A stretch of DNA of 64,000 nt from Aquincola tertiaricarbonis (GTDB taxonomy: Bacteria > Pseudomonadota > Gammaproteobacteria > Burkholderiales > Burkholderiaceae_C). A model generated the notes under the pieces. That model was not told the origin of the DNA and ran no database searches. It saw only the letters and a list, made by a program, of their open reading frames with translations. This document shows positions 52,526 through 60,803 of this stretch, one piece after another. The stretch is taken from the NCBI RefSeq assembly GCF_000969605.1, contig NZ_JZUE01000006.1, positions 186,001-250,000 on the forward strand, in the 5' to 3' direction. A program made the translations under genes and the position numbers. How positions within the stretch are numbered: position 1 is the first letter of the stretch; each line of letters opens with the position of its first letter.

Positions 52526-53116
52526 TCAGCGGCGCCGCGCCGCCCAGGCCGCCACGCCCAGGCCGGCCAGCATCAGGGCCGCGGTGGCGGGCTCGGGCAC
52601 CGCGCTGATGGTGACGGTGAAGCGGTCGCCGGCCTGCAGGCCGCTGGCCGGGGCCAGCAGCCAGTCCTGCGTGCCGGCCTGCGCGAACGGTGCACCCAGG
52701 TCCACGCCGAAGGCTTCGGCCGGCTGGAAGCGAAGCGTCTGCCGGGTGTCGTCGCCATCGATGCCCGCCAGCGCGCCGAAGGCCGGCGTGACGGTGCCGA
52801 CATGGGCGAAGGCGGCGCCCTGCAGCGACACGCGCAATGCCTGCAGCGCCTGCCCGGGCGCCACGGCGATCACCGCGTTGAAGGGCAGCCACTGGCCCAC
52901 GTCGGCCGCCTCGAGCGACAGCTGGAAGCTGGCGCTGCCAGCGGTGCGCAGCGACAGGTCGATGCCGATGCGCGAGCCGTCCAGCACCACCGCCAGGTCG
53001 TTGCCGCCCGGCTGCGTGGACACCAGCGTCAGGGCATGGGCCGCCGGCCCGGCGGCCAGCAGGCCGGTGGCCAGCAGCAGGCGGGCGGCATGTACCGGGA
53101 GGTCTCGCTTGTTCAT
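52526..53116 (-). CDS. PEP-CTERM sorting-signal protein
   Basis: 196 residues from MNKRDLPVHAARLLLATG at 53116. A signal peptide is followed by a beta-rich cohesin-like stretch (FQLSLEAADVGQWLPFNAVIAVAPG) and the C-terminal VPEPATAALMLAGLGVAAW plus ARRR, a PEP-CTERM signal. It lies 95 bases downstream of the PhoD phosphatase on the same strand, separated by three hairpins. It is exported and processed by exosortase; its role is unknown. Confidence 0.88.
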   Translation of the reverse strand: MNKRDLPVHAARLLLATGLLAAGPAAHALTLVSTQPGGNDLAVVLDGSRIGIDLSLRTAGSASFQLSLEAADVGQWLPFNAVIAVAPGQALQALRVSLQGAAFAHVGTVTPAFGALAGIDGDDTRQTLRFQPAEAFGVDLGAPFAQAGTQDWLLAPASGLQAGDRFTVTISAVPEPATAALMLAGLGVAAWAARRR

Positions 53117-53147
53117 GGTCAGCTCCGACGCGCTCACTGGTGAACCC

Positions 53148-53198
53148 TCCCGCTGCGCGGGATCCCGCCGGGCGGGAAGAGCGCCGCCTTCGGGCGGC
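53148..53198. repeat. Three adjacent hairpins between phoD-like and PEP-CTERM genes
   Basis: TCCCGC-TGC-GCGGGA (53148-53162), TCCCGCC-G-GGCGGGA (53163-53177) and GCCGCC-TTCG-GGCGGC (53183-53198) are perfect stems packed in 51 bases of the intercistronic gap. The third has a UUCG-type tetraloop on the plus strand. They may attenuate transcription or protect the upstream mRNA. Confidence 0.7.
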
Positions 53199-53211
53199 CG
53201 GACGGCGGCGC

Positions 53212-54804
53212 TCATGCCGGCACCAGCGTGCGGCTGTAGACCTGCCGGCCGTCCAGGTCCTTGAAGGCGACGCTGAAGGTGCGGCTGGCGGCATCGATGT
53301 TCACCTCGCCGAAGAACTGCAGGCCGGCGAAGGGCGAGAAGTTGCTGCGGCCGGCCGGCGGCGTCTTCTGGAAGTCCACGCGCGGGCCGAAAGTGGCGTC
53401 CAGCGTGTTGGGGCCGAAGGTGCCGGCATTCAGCGGGCCGGCGACGAATTCCCAGAAGGGGTCGAAGTCGGTGAAGGCGGCGCGCGACGGGTCGTAGTGG
53501 TGGGCGGCGCAGTAGTGCACGTCGGCGGTCAGCCACACCACGTTGCGCAGTGCCATCTGGCGGATGGACCGCAGCAGGCCCGCGATCTCCAGCTCGCGGC
53601 CGCGGGCCGGGCCATCGTTGCCATTGGCAACGGCCTCCCAGCGGGCGGTGCTTCCGGCATCGCGGCCATCGCCCACGTTCAGGCCGATCGGCATGTCGGA
53701 GGCGATCACCTTCCAGGTGGCGCGCGAGCGGCGCAGCCCGTCCTTCAGCCAGGCCAGCTGCGCGCCGCCCAGCAGCCGGCTGGCCTCGCCTTCGGCGCTT
53801 TCCAGGTTGGTGCCGTTGGGGCCGCGGTAACTGCGCATGTCGATCACGAACACGTCCAGCAGCGGGCCGTAGGGGATGTGGCGGTACACCCGCTCCAGCT
53901 CGGCCGCGCCGTAGGGGCGCATCGGCGCATATTCCATGAAGGCACGGCTGCCGCGGGCGATGAGCAGGGGCACGTCCTTCACGGTGTAGCGCGGGTCGGC
54001 GGCCAGGCTCTTGCTGGCGCTCCAGTTGTTGGTCACCTCGTGGTCGTCCCACTGCCAGATCTGCGGCACCTCCGCATTGAAGCGGCGCACGTTCTCGTCC
54101 AGCAGGTTGTAGCGGTAGCGGCCGCGGTATTCGTCCAGCGTCTCGGCCACCTTGGCCACCTCGGGCGTGACGAGGTTGCTCCAGGTCTGGCCGTTCTCGG
54201 CGGTCACCGTCTCGGCGATGGGGCCGTCGGCATAGATGGTGTCGCCGCTGTGCAGGAAGAAGTCGGGCTGCACGCGCCGCATCTGCTCATAGATGCGCAT
54301 GCCGCCGAAGGCCGGGTTGATGCCCCAGCCCTGGCCGGCGGTGTCGCCACCCCACACGAAGCGGATGTTGCGCGCCAGCGCGGGCGTGCGGAAGCGGCCC
54401 AGCACCGGCTCGCTGGAGGCGCCGGCGTTGGTCAGGCTCTCGAACCACGCGCGCACGAACACCGTGCGGTCGGCGGGCAGGCCGGCCAGGTCCATGCGCG
54501 CGGTGAAGTCGGTGGTCTCCAGCGCATGCGGGCCGACCAGGCGCACCGGGCGGCTGAAGGACTCGTCGAACGAATACTCGGCATGCAGCCGCGCTGGCCG
54601 GTCGGCCCGGCTCCACAGCAGGGTGTTGCCCAGCGTCATGTCGCCGAACTGGATGCCCTGCGCCATCAGCGGCCGGTCGCCCTCGGCGGTCACGATGGCC
54701 GCGGCGGCCACCGCATGGCGCTGCAGCAGCGTGGCACCGGCCAGGGCCAGGCCGCCCTGAAGGAGGCGGCGACGGGTGGAAGCGGGGTGGTCGTTGGACT
54801 GCAT
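53212..54804 (-). CDS. phoD: Alkaline phosphatase D (PhoD) family protein
   Basis: 530 residues. A Tat signal, STRRRLLQGGLALAGATLL, ends near VAAAA. PhoD landmarks follow in order: the N-terminal beta domain (GDMTLGNTLLWSRADRPARL), RFVWGGDTAG, FFLHSGDTIYADGP, IWQWDDHEVTNNW, VFVIDMRSYR and VVWLTADVHYCAAHHYD, which provide the metal ligands. These Tat-exported enzymes hydrolyse phosphate mono- and diesters outside the cell. No Pho box was identified. The PEP-CTERM gene follows downstream. Confidence 0.93.
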   Translation of the reverse strand: MQSNDHPASTRRRLLQGGLALAGATLLQRHAVAAAAIVTAEGDRPLMAQGIQFGDMTLGNTLLWSRADRPARLHAEYSFDESFSRPVRLVGPHALETTDFTARMDLAGLPADRTVFVRAWFESLTNAGASSEPVLGRFRTPALARNIRFVWGGDTAGQGWGINPAFGGMRIYEQMRRVQPDFFLHSGDTIYADGPIAETVTAENGQTWSNLVTPEVAKVAETLDEYRGRYRYNLLDENVRRFNAEVPQIWQWDDHEVTNNWSASKSLAADPRYTVKDVPLLIARGSRAFMEYAPMRPYGAAELERVYRHIPYGPLLDVFVIDMRSYRGPNGTNLESAEGEASRLLGGAQLAWLKDGLRRSRATWKVIASDMPIGLNVGDGRDAGSTARWEAVANGNDGPARGRELEIAGLLRSIRQMALRNVVWLTADVHYCAAHHYDPSRAAFTDFDPFWEFVAGPLNAGTFGPNTLDATFGPRVDFQKTPPAGRSNFSPFAGLQFFGEVNIDAASRTFSVAFKDLDGRQVYSRTLVPA

Positions 54805-54981
54805 GCGCGATGGCTTTCCACGGTGGTGGTGAAGGGCCTGCGCAGGCTAAGGAGCGGGCGTGAAGCTTTGTTGACAAGGCGCGCGCCGCGCCACGCAGGC
54901 GTGACCGCTTGTCACTTGGCGGACAGGCGCATCGCCAGCTTGCGCCTAGATTGGGCGCATCCGTCACTCCGAGGTGGTGCC

Positions 54982-55461
54982 ATGTCGCAGTCGACCGACC
55001 TGCTTGCCCTGCTGCGGGCCGTCAATGCCACAGCAGCCTTCAACCGGTGGTGCGGCATCGAGGTCATCGACGCCGGCCCAGGCACTGCCACGATTGCCAT
55101 GCCCTGGCGCCCGGAGGCGGGGCAGTACGCGGGCTTCCTCCATGCGGGCCTGGTGGGTGCCTTGATCGACACGGCCTGCGGCTTCGCGGCGGCCACCGTG
55201 GTGGGCAAGGTGCTGGCCTCGCACTACGCGGTCAACTGCCTTCGGCCGGCGGTCGGCGAGCGCTTCATCGCCCGGGCCAGGGTCGTCAAGCCGGGCAGGC
55301 ATCAGGTCTTCACCGCCTGCGAGCTGTTCGCGGAATCCGGCGGGAACGAGAAGCTGGTGGCCACGGGCGAGACGATCCTGCTGACCGTGGCAGCCGCAAG
55401 CGATGCCGACACGCCCAGTCGCCTTCCGCCTGTCGATTCCGGAGGGCCCGGTTCGTCATAG
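54982..55461 (+). CDS. PaaI family hotdog-fold thioesterase
   Basis: 159 residues from MSQSTDLLALLRAVN at 54982, with GAGG upstream. The hotdog motif is YAGFLHAGLVGALIDTACGFAA (PaaI consensus HGGxxxxLxDxAxG), where His and Asp bind the thioester and water, and HYAVNCLRPAVGERFIARARV is the second conserved strand pair. It hydrolyses acyl-CoA thioesters. The VOC-family gene follows 24 bases downstream and may be co-transcribed. Confidence 0.9.
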   Translation: MSQSTDLLALLRAVNATAAFNRWCGIEVIDAGPGTATIAMPWRPEAGQYAGFLHAGLVGALIDTACGFAAATVVGKVLASHYAVNCLRPAVGERFIARARVVKPGRHQVFTACELFAESGGNEKLVATGETILLTVAAASDADTPSRLPPVDSGGPGSS

Positions 55462-55485
55462 GCAGACACCCCCCAGGAGCCCACC

Positions 55486-55875
55486 ATGCTGCAAGACCAT
55501 CCATTCTTCGCCTACATCCCCGCCGCCGACCTGCCGCGGGCGCGTGCGTTCTATGAAGGCCAGCTGGGCTTCAAGCCGGATGAGGAGACCGGCGGCGGTG
55601 TGGTCTACCGCTTCGCGGGCGGCACGGCCTGCTTCCTCTATCCCACGCCCAACGCCGGCACCTCGCAGGCCAGCCAGGCCTTCTGGCAGGTGGCGGACGT
55701 GGATGCCGAAATCGTCGCGCTGCAGGCGCGCGGCGTGGTGTTCGAGGACTACCCCGACATGCCCGGCGAGCGCAGCGCGGCCGGGGCGGTGACCGCCGGC
55801 GGTGCCAAGGCGGCCTGGTTCAAGGACAGCGAGGGCAACATCCTCGCCCTCATCCAGCCCCAGCCGGCGGGTTGA
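55486..55875 (+). CDS. VOC (glyoxalase-like) family protein
   Basis: 129 residues with two beta-alpha-beta-beta-beta units: PAADLPRARAFYEGQLGFKP and FWQVADVDAEIVALQARGV, ending AAWFKDSEGNILALIQ. The Glu/Gln metal ligands expected in enzymes are only partly kept, so it may be a glyoxalase-type enzyme or a binding protein. It overlaps the convergent PAS-domain gene by 26 bases. Confidence 0.88.
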   Translation: MLQDHPFFAYIPAADLPRARAFYEGQLGFKPDEETGGGVVYRFAGGTACFLYPTPNAGTSQASQAFWQVADVDAEIVALQARGVVFEDYPDMPGERSAAGAVTAGGAKAAWFKDSEGNILALIQPQPAG

Positions 55876-56479
55876 GGCCGCGCGCCTGCAGTTCCGCCGC
55901 TGCCCTGTGCAGCAGGTCTTCCACCTGGCCCAGCAAGCGGTCGCGCTCCTCCACCAGTGCGGTCCACGCCGCCCCGGGCGGGCCGCCGTCGTCCGGCGGG
56001 CGTGCGGTCAGCAGCCGGTGGAACGGCCGCTCGAAGGCCGGCGCATCCGGTGAAGTGCGCGGGCCGTCGCCGGGCAGGCCGCCGCCCGGCGTGGAAGGGC
56101 GCGGGGTCACGTCGATCATGGTGCCGACCATGCGCAGCACACCGCGCTGCACGCAACGCTCCACGACACGCCCGCGCGAATGCACCACGCGGTAGCCGGA
56201 GCCGTTGCTGCGCAGCCGGAAGGTGGATTCGTAGGTGGCCTCGTCGCCGCGCATGTGCGCGCGCATCGCGCCCAGCATGCCGTCCAGGTCCTCCGGGTGC
56301 ACCCGGCAGCGCCAGAAGTGCGTGCGATCGGCGGCATGCGGCTTCGGAAAACCCAGCTTCTGCTTCCATTGCGGCGAGTGGGCCACCATCTCCAGGTTCG
56401 GACGAAGATCCCACACGCACAGCTCGCCCGCTTCGATGGCCTGCCGCCAACCCCATGCGAACGGTTCCTGCTTGTCCAT
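55850..56479 (-). CDS. Stand-alone PAS domain protein
   Basis: 209 residues from MDKQEPFAWGWRQAIEAGEL at 56479. Residues about 15-130 form a PAS_3-type fold: LCVWDLRPNLEMVAHSPQWKQKLGF, WRCRVHPEDLDGMLGAMRAHMRGD and RSNGSGYRVVHSRGRVVER. The rest is Pro/Gly-rich, then a coiled-coil-like helix (LVEERDRLLGQVEDLLHRAAAEL). No kinase, GGDEF or methyl-accepting output domain is present, so it probably signals by protein interaction. Confidence 0.82.
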   Translation of the reverse strand: MDKQEPFAWGWRQAIEAGELCVWDLRPNLEMVAHSPQWKQKLGFPKPHAADRTHFWRCRVHPEDLDGMLGAMRAHMRGDEATYESTFRLRSNGSGYRVVHSRGRVVERCVQRGVLRMVGTMIDVTPRPSTPGGGLPGDGPRTSPDAPAFERPFHRLLTARPPDDGGPPGAAWTALVEERDRLLGQVEDLLHRAAAELQARGLNPPAGAG

Positions 56480-56502
56480 GGGCGGGGATGGTAGCGGCGC
56501 CG

Positions 56503-58575
56503 TCAGGCCCAGCGCCCTTTCAGCCGCATGCCGATGTCGAAGCGCTGACCCAGCGCCAGCGGCGCCGCTGGCGCGGCCGCATCGGCCAGCGGCGTCACCC
56601 GCTCGAAGTACCTCTGCGCCAGGACCTCGGGAATGAAGCGCGACAAGCTTGCATAGACATGTCGGTCGCCGTGCTTCACCTGGTCGGTGACGTAGAAGCG
56701 CTGCGGCACCAGCAGGTCCAGGTGCTGCTTTGCGCGGGTCATGCCCACGTACAGCAGCCGCCGTTCCTCGTCGATCTGCGCGCTGTCGCGCGTGCTCATC
56801 TCCGAAGGGATGCAGCCGTCCACCACGTTCAGGATCTGCACCGCGGCCCATTCCTGGCCCTTGGCCGAATGCAGCGTGGACAGCACCAGGTAGTCCTCGT
56901 CCAGGTGCGGCGGGCCGGCCTCGTCGCTGCTGGCGTCGGGCGGGTCCAGCGTCAGCTCGGTGATGAAGCGCTCGCGGCTGGCATGGCCGGCGGCGATGCG
57001 GGCCAGTTGCTGCAGGTCGGCCTGGCGGGCCGGGGCGTCGTCGTGCAGGCGCTGCAGCACCGGCTCGTACCAGCGCATCACCCAGTCCAGGTCGCCCGGC
57101 CAGCTGCCGGCCTGCTGCAGCTGCGCATACAGCGCGACGAAGCCCGACCAATCCTCCTGCGCGGCCGGCGGCATAGGCCAGGCCAGCAGCGCAGCGGCCG
57201 GGTCGGCGGCCTGTTCCAGTGCATCCAGCAGCTTGCGGGCATGGGCCGGACCCACGCCGGCCACCAGCTGCGCCACGCGGAAGCCGGCGATGCGGCTGCG
57301 CGGGTTCTCGGCCCAGCGCAGCACGCACAGCACGTCCTTCACATGGGCCGATTCCAGGAACTTGAGGCCACCGAACTTCACGAACGGGATCTGCCGCCGC
57401 GTGAGTTCCAGCTCCAGCGCGGCGCTGTGGTGCGAGGTGCGGAACAGCACCGCCTGCGATCGCAGCTTGAAGCCTTCCTCGCGCAGCGCCAGCACCCGGT
57501 CGGCCACGCAGCGGGCCTGCTCGCCCTCGTCGGCCACGGCCACCAGCCGCGGCCGCGCGGCGGCGGTGCGATCGGTCCACAGCTGCTTGGCATGGCGCTC
57601 CGGCGCCAGCGCGATCACCGCGTTCGACGCATCCAGCAGCGGCTGCGTGCTGCGGTAGTTGCGCTCCAGCGGCACCACCCGCGCAGGCTGGCCGAACTGG
57701 TGCGGGAAGTCGAGGATGTTGCGCACCTCCGCCGCGCGGAAGCCGTAGATGGACTGCGCATCGTCGCCCACCACCGTGAGGCCGCGGCCATCGGGCTTGA
57801 GCGCATGAAGCACCGCCGCCTGCAGCCGGTTGGTGTCCTGGTACTCGTCCACCAGCACATGGTCGAAGCGCGCGGCGATGTGCGCAGCCAACGCAGGCTC
57901 CTCCATCATCGCGGCCCAGTACTGCAGCAGGTCGTCGTAGTCGAGGCTGTGCTGCTGCTGCTTGGCCGCGGTGTAGGCCGCGAACAGCGTGTTCAGCTCC
58001 GCAGCCCAGCCTTCGCACCAGGGGAAGGCATCGCGCAGCACCTCGGGCAGGCTGCGCTGGCTGTTCACCACGCGGGAGTAGATGGCCAGGCAGGTGCCCT
58101 TCTGCGGGAAGCGGCTGCGGGCCGCGGCCCAGCCGCCTTCCTGGCGCGCCAGGTTCATCAGGTCCTCGGCATCGGCGCGGTCGAGGATGGTGAAGCGCTC
58201 GGGCAGGCCGATGGCGGCGGCGTATTCGCGCAGCAGCCGCGCGCCGATGCCGTGGAAGGTGCCTGCCCAGGGCAGCGTGGGGGCACGGGTGGCGCCGGGC
58301 AGGCCCAGGGCCTGGTGCAGCGTGCGGCCCACGCGGCGCACCATCTCCTGCGCCGCGCGGCGCGAGAAGGTGAGCAGCAGCACCCGCTGCGGATCGGCCC
58401 CGGCCATCACCAGGCGGGCCACGCGGTGCGCCAGCGTCATCGTCTTGCCGCTGCCCGCCCCGGCGATCACCAGCAGCGGCCGTCCATCGGGCTCGGCCAC
58501 GCCATGCTCGACGGCGTCCCGCTGCTGCGGGTTGAGCTGCGCAAAGGAATCAGGGCGGGTGACGACGGCGGACAT
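56503..58575 (-). CDS. UvrD/Rep-type ATP-dependent DNA helicase
   Basis: 690 residues from MSAVVTRPDSFAQLNPQQRDAV. Superfamily 1A motifs appear in order: Q motif, Walker A AGAGSGKT, TFSRRAAQEM, WAGTFHGIG, DEYQDTN, VVGDDAQSIYGFRAA, RNYRST, STLHSAKGQEW and GMTRAKQHLDLL. It is a 3'-to-5' DNA translocase used in repair or replication restart. It is shorter than typical UvrD and lacks the C-terminal Tudor-like domain, so it may be a Rep-like paralogue. A degenerate LexA-like sequence lies 30 bases upstream. Confidence 0.93.
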   Translation of the reverse strand: MSAVVTRPDSFAQLNPQQRDAVEHGVAEPDGRPLLVIAGAGSGKTMTLAHRVARLVMAGADPQRVLLLTFSRRAAQEMVRRVGRTLHQALGLPGATRAPTLPWAGTFHGIGARLLREYAAAIGLPERFTILDRADAEDLMNLARQEGGWAAARSRFPQKGTCLAIYSRVVNSQRSLPEVLRDAFPWCEGWAAELNTLFAAYTAAKQQQHSLDYDDLLQYWAAMMEEPALAAHIAARFDHVLVDEYQDTNRLQAAVLHALKPDGRGLTVVGDDAQSIYGFRAAEVRNILDFPHQFGQPARVVPLERNYRSTQPLLDASNAVIALAPERHAKQLWTDRTAAARPRLVAVADEGEQARCVADRVLALREEGFKLRSQAVLFRTSHHSAALELELTRRQIPFVKFGGLKFLESAHVKDVLCVLRWAENPRSRIAGFRVAQLVAGVGPAHARKLLDALEQAADPAAALLAWPMPPAAQEDWSGFVALYAQLQQAGSWPGDLDWVMRWYEPVLQRLHDDAPARQADLQQLARIAAGHASRERFITELTLDPPDASSDEAGPPHLDEDYLVLSTLHSAKGQEWAAVQILNVVDGCIPSEMSTRDSAQIDEERRLLYVGMTRAKQHLDLLVPQRFYVTDQVKHGDRHVYASLSRFIPEVLAQRYFERVTPLADAAAPAAPLALGQRFDIGMRLKGRWA

Positions 58576-58604
58576 GGGCGCGGACTGCAGGAACGGCCCG
58601 GCCA

Positions 58605-58620
58605 CTGTACATGCATACAT
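58605..58620 (-). promoter_or_regulatory. Possible LexA box upstream of the helicase gene
   Basis: CTGT-N8-ACAT at 58605-58620 differs from the CTGT-N8-ACAG SOS box at one base and lies about 30 bases before the helicase start on the minus strand. The match is short, so this is tentative. Confidence 0.3.
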
Positions 58621-58716
58621 GCCGGCGGCCGCACCACCCCTGCTGTAACGACGGGCTCGGGTTCCGCGCCACAATGAGCGCAGCTGAGCTGGCAGACCAA
58701 GATCTCAAACCATTCG

Positions 58717-59391
58717 ATGAACGCGCCCCTGCGGCCGGCCGACGTGGCCGGGCCTTCCGTCGGCCTATCCGCCGACACCACCACCGACGTACCGGCCCTG
58801 TTCTATGGCGGCAGTTGCCGGCTGCCGACCGAGATGGGCGAGTTCACGCTGCACGGCTTCCGCGATGCCGCCGGCCGCGAGCATGCGGCACTGACCATCG
58901 GCGCCGTCAACGACGGCCTGCCGGTGCTCACCCGGCTGCACTCCGAATGCCTCACCGGCGACACCCTGTTCAGCCTCAAGTGCGACTGCGGCCCGCAGCT
59001 GCAGGCCGCGCAGCAGGCCATCGCCACCGAAGGCCGCGGCGTGCTGCTGTACCTGCGCCAGGAAGGCCGCGGCATCGGCCTGGTGGACAAGATCCGCGCC
59101 TATGCGCTGCAGGACGCCGGCGCCGACACCGTGGAAGCCAACCGCCGCCTCGGCCTGCCCGACGATGCCCGCGACTACCGCGTCGCATCGCAGATGCTGC
59201 ACACGCTGGGCGTGTGCTCGGTTCGGCTGCTGACCAACAACCCCGCCAAGGTGGAGGCGCTGCGTGCGCTGGGCGTGGCGGTGGAGGAACGGCTGCCGCT
59301 GCGCGCCGGCGAGAACCCGCACAACAGCGGCTACCTGCTCACCAAGGCCTTGCGCATGGGCCACTGGCTGGGCGCAGCAGAAGAGGCCTGA
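58717..59391 (+). CDS. ribA: GTP cyclohydrolase II
   Basis: 224 residues. The zinc site HSECLTGDTLFSLKCDCG holds Cys78, Cys89 and Cys91. LRQEGRGIGLVDKIRAYALQD and RLLTNNPAKVEALRALG complete the GTP-binding and catalytic regions. It opens GTP to the first riboflavin precursor, releasing formate and pyrophosphate. It is a stand-alone RibA, not fused to RibB. No FMN riboswitch is seen upstream. Confidence 0.95.
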   Translation: MNAPLRPADVAGPSVGLSADTTTDVPALFYGGSCRLPTEMGEFTLHGFRDAAGREHAALTIGAVNDGLPVLTRLHSECLTGDTLFSLKCDCGPQLQAAQQAIATEGRGVLLYLRQEGRGIGLVDKIRAYALQDAGADTVEANRRLGLPDDARDYRVASQMLHTLGVCSVRLLTNNPAKVEALRALGVAVEERLPLRAGENPHNSGYLLTKALRMGHWLGAAEEA

Positions 59392-59424
59392 CGGTTATCC
59401 TGCCGGCTCCCTGACGGAGTTGAG

Positions 59425-59889
59425 ATGAGCGTTTCCTGCAAGCCGTTGGCCGCCGCCCTGGTGGCCAGCATCGCCGTGATGGCATCCACCGCCCGCGCCG
59501 ACAGCGTGGTCTCCTCCGCCTCCAGCGCGGGCTCGGCCTCCTCGGGCAGCGTGTCCGATTCGATCCAGGGTTCCAGCCGCAGCTCGGGCGGCGACGACCG
59601 CGTGGCCGAGGGCGACTACCGCATCGTGGCGGTGGCTGCGGCCGAGCGCCCTGGCCGCCTGCGCCTGACGCTGCAGGCCGAGGCCACGCCCGGCCCGCAG
59701 GGCCGCTTCCAGCTGGAGCTGCCGCAGCAGGCCGTGCAACCGGCCGGCCTCGTTCAAGGCGACCTGGTACACGCGCGCCACCGGCCCTACGGCGTGCAGT
59801 TCGCGCGGGTGGACAACCGCCAGCCCTTCTTCCTGGTGCTGGCCGACACCTGGCACGGCGAGCTGGCCTCGCGCCCCGTCCCGCTTTGA
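59425..59889 (+). CDS. Secreted Ser-rich protein
   Basis: 154 residues. A signal peptide (LAAALVASIAVMASTARA) is followed by a Ser/Gly-rich linker of about 30 residues (SSASSAGSASSGSVSDS) and a compact beta-rich domain with YRIVAVAAAERPGRLRLTL and HGELASRP. No family is recognised. Its stop overlaps the TTG start of the DUF2145 gene, so the two periplasmic products are probably made together. Confidence 0.8.
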   Translation: MSVSCKPLAAALVASIAVMASTARADSVVSSASSAGSASSGSVSDSIQGSSRSSGGDDRVAEGDYRIVAVAAAERPGRLRLTLQAEATPGPQGRFQLELPQQAVQPAGLVQGDLVHARHRPYGVQFARVDNRQPFFLVLADTWHGELASRPVPL

Positions 59890-60803
59890 GCCTGCGCCGC
59901 GCGGCCCGGCGGGCCGCCGCGCTCCTGCTGCTGCTGGCTGCCGCCGGCGCGGCCCAGGCCGGATCGCCCGCCTTCTGCGGCCGCGGCCCGCAGCTCAGCG
60001 CCGCGCAGCAGGACCAGCTGCTGCAGTTCGCGGCCCTCATCAAGCAGCAGCTGGATGCCTCGGGCCACGAGGTGGCCCTGATCGCCCGCAGCGGACTCGA
60101 CCTGGACCGCTTCGGCCTGCGCTATTCGCATGCCGGCATCAGCCTGAAGGCCAGCGCCAACGGCCCGTGGTCGGTGCGCCAGCTCTACTACGCCTGCGAC
60201 GAGAGCCGGCCGCGGCTGTACGACCAGGGCATCGCCGGCTTCGTGATGGGCAACGACCGGCCCGACACCGGCCATGTGTCGATGGTGCTGCTGCCCGCGG
60301 CCGCCGGGGCGCAACTGCAGGCCGCCGCGCTGGACAACCCGCGAGCGCTGAGCCTGCTGGCCGCCACCTACAGCGCCAATGCCTATCCCTTCAGCCAGCG
60401 CTACCAGAACTGCAACCAGTGGGTGGCCGAGCTGATGGCGTTGGCCTGGGCGCCGCTGGCGGGCGAGCGCTCGGCGGGCCTGCGGGCACGGGCCCAGCAC
60501 TGGCTGCAGGCGCAGGGCTATGCGCCGCAGCCGGTGGACGTGGGCTCGCATGCGCTGATGTTCGCCGGCCCCTTCATCCCGTGGGTGCACTTCGACGACC
60601 ATCCGCAGGACGACGTGCTGTCGCTGCAGCTGAAGGTGAGCCTGCCCACCACGCTGGAGGCCTTCGTGCGCCAGCAGGTGCCGGGCGCGCAGCGGCTGGA
60701 GCTGTGCCACGACGGCGCGCAGGCGGTGCTGCGCCGCGGCTGGCAGCCGATGGGCCCGGGCTGCCAGGCGGCCCCGGGCGACACGGTGTTCAGGCTGGAC
60801 TGA
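59886..60803 (+). CDS. DUF2145 family exported protein (TTG start)
   Basis: 305 residues. The only start that includes the signal peptide is TTG at 59886, in a TTGA overlap with the upstream stop. The signal (ALLLLLAAAGAAQA) leads into DUF2145: YSHAGISLKASANGPWSVRQLYYACDESRPRLYDQG, for which YSHAGISL and YACDESRPR are landmarks, then YQNCNQWVAEL. The Asn-Cys-Asn-Gln and His residues give it the look of a papain/NlpC-like peptidase fold, which is inference. It overlaps the convergent kinase gene by 14 bases. Confidence 0.85.
   Translation: MSLRRAARRAAALLLLLAAAGAAQAGSPAFCGRGPQLSAAQQDQLLQFAALIKQQLDASGHEVALIARSGLDLDRFGLRYSHAGISLKASANGPWSVRQLYYACDESRPRLYDQGIAGFVMGNDRPDTGHVSMVLLPAAAGAQLQAAALDNPRALSLLAATYSANAYPFSQRYQNCNQWVAELMALAWAPLAGERSAGLRARAQHWLQAQGYAPQPVDVGSHALMFAGPFIPWVHFDDHPQDDVLSLQLKVSLPTTLEAFVRQQVPGAQRLELCHDGAQAVLRRGWQPMGPGCQAAPGDTVFRLD

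Noticed and set aside
58576-58716. FMN riboswitch upstream of ribA
   Set aside because: The gap is only 141 bases and shared with the divergent helicase promoter; the conserved RFN-element helices were not found.
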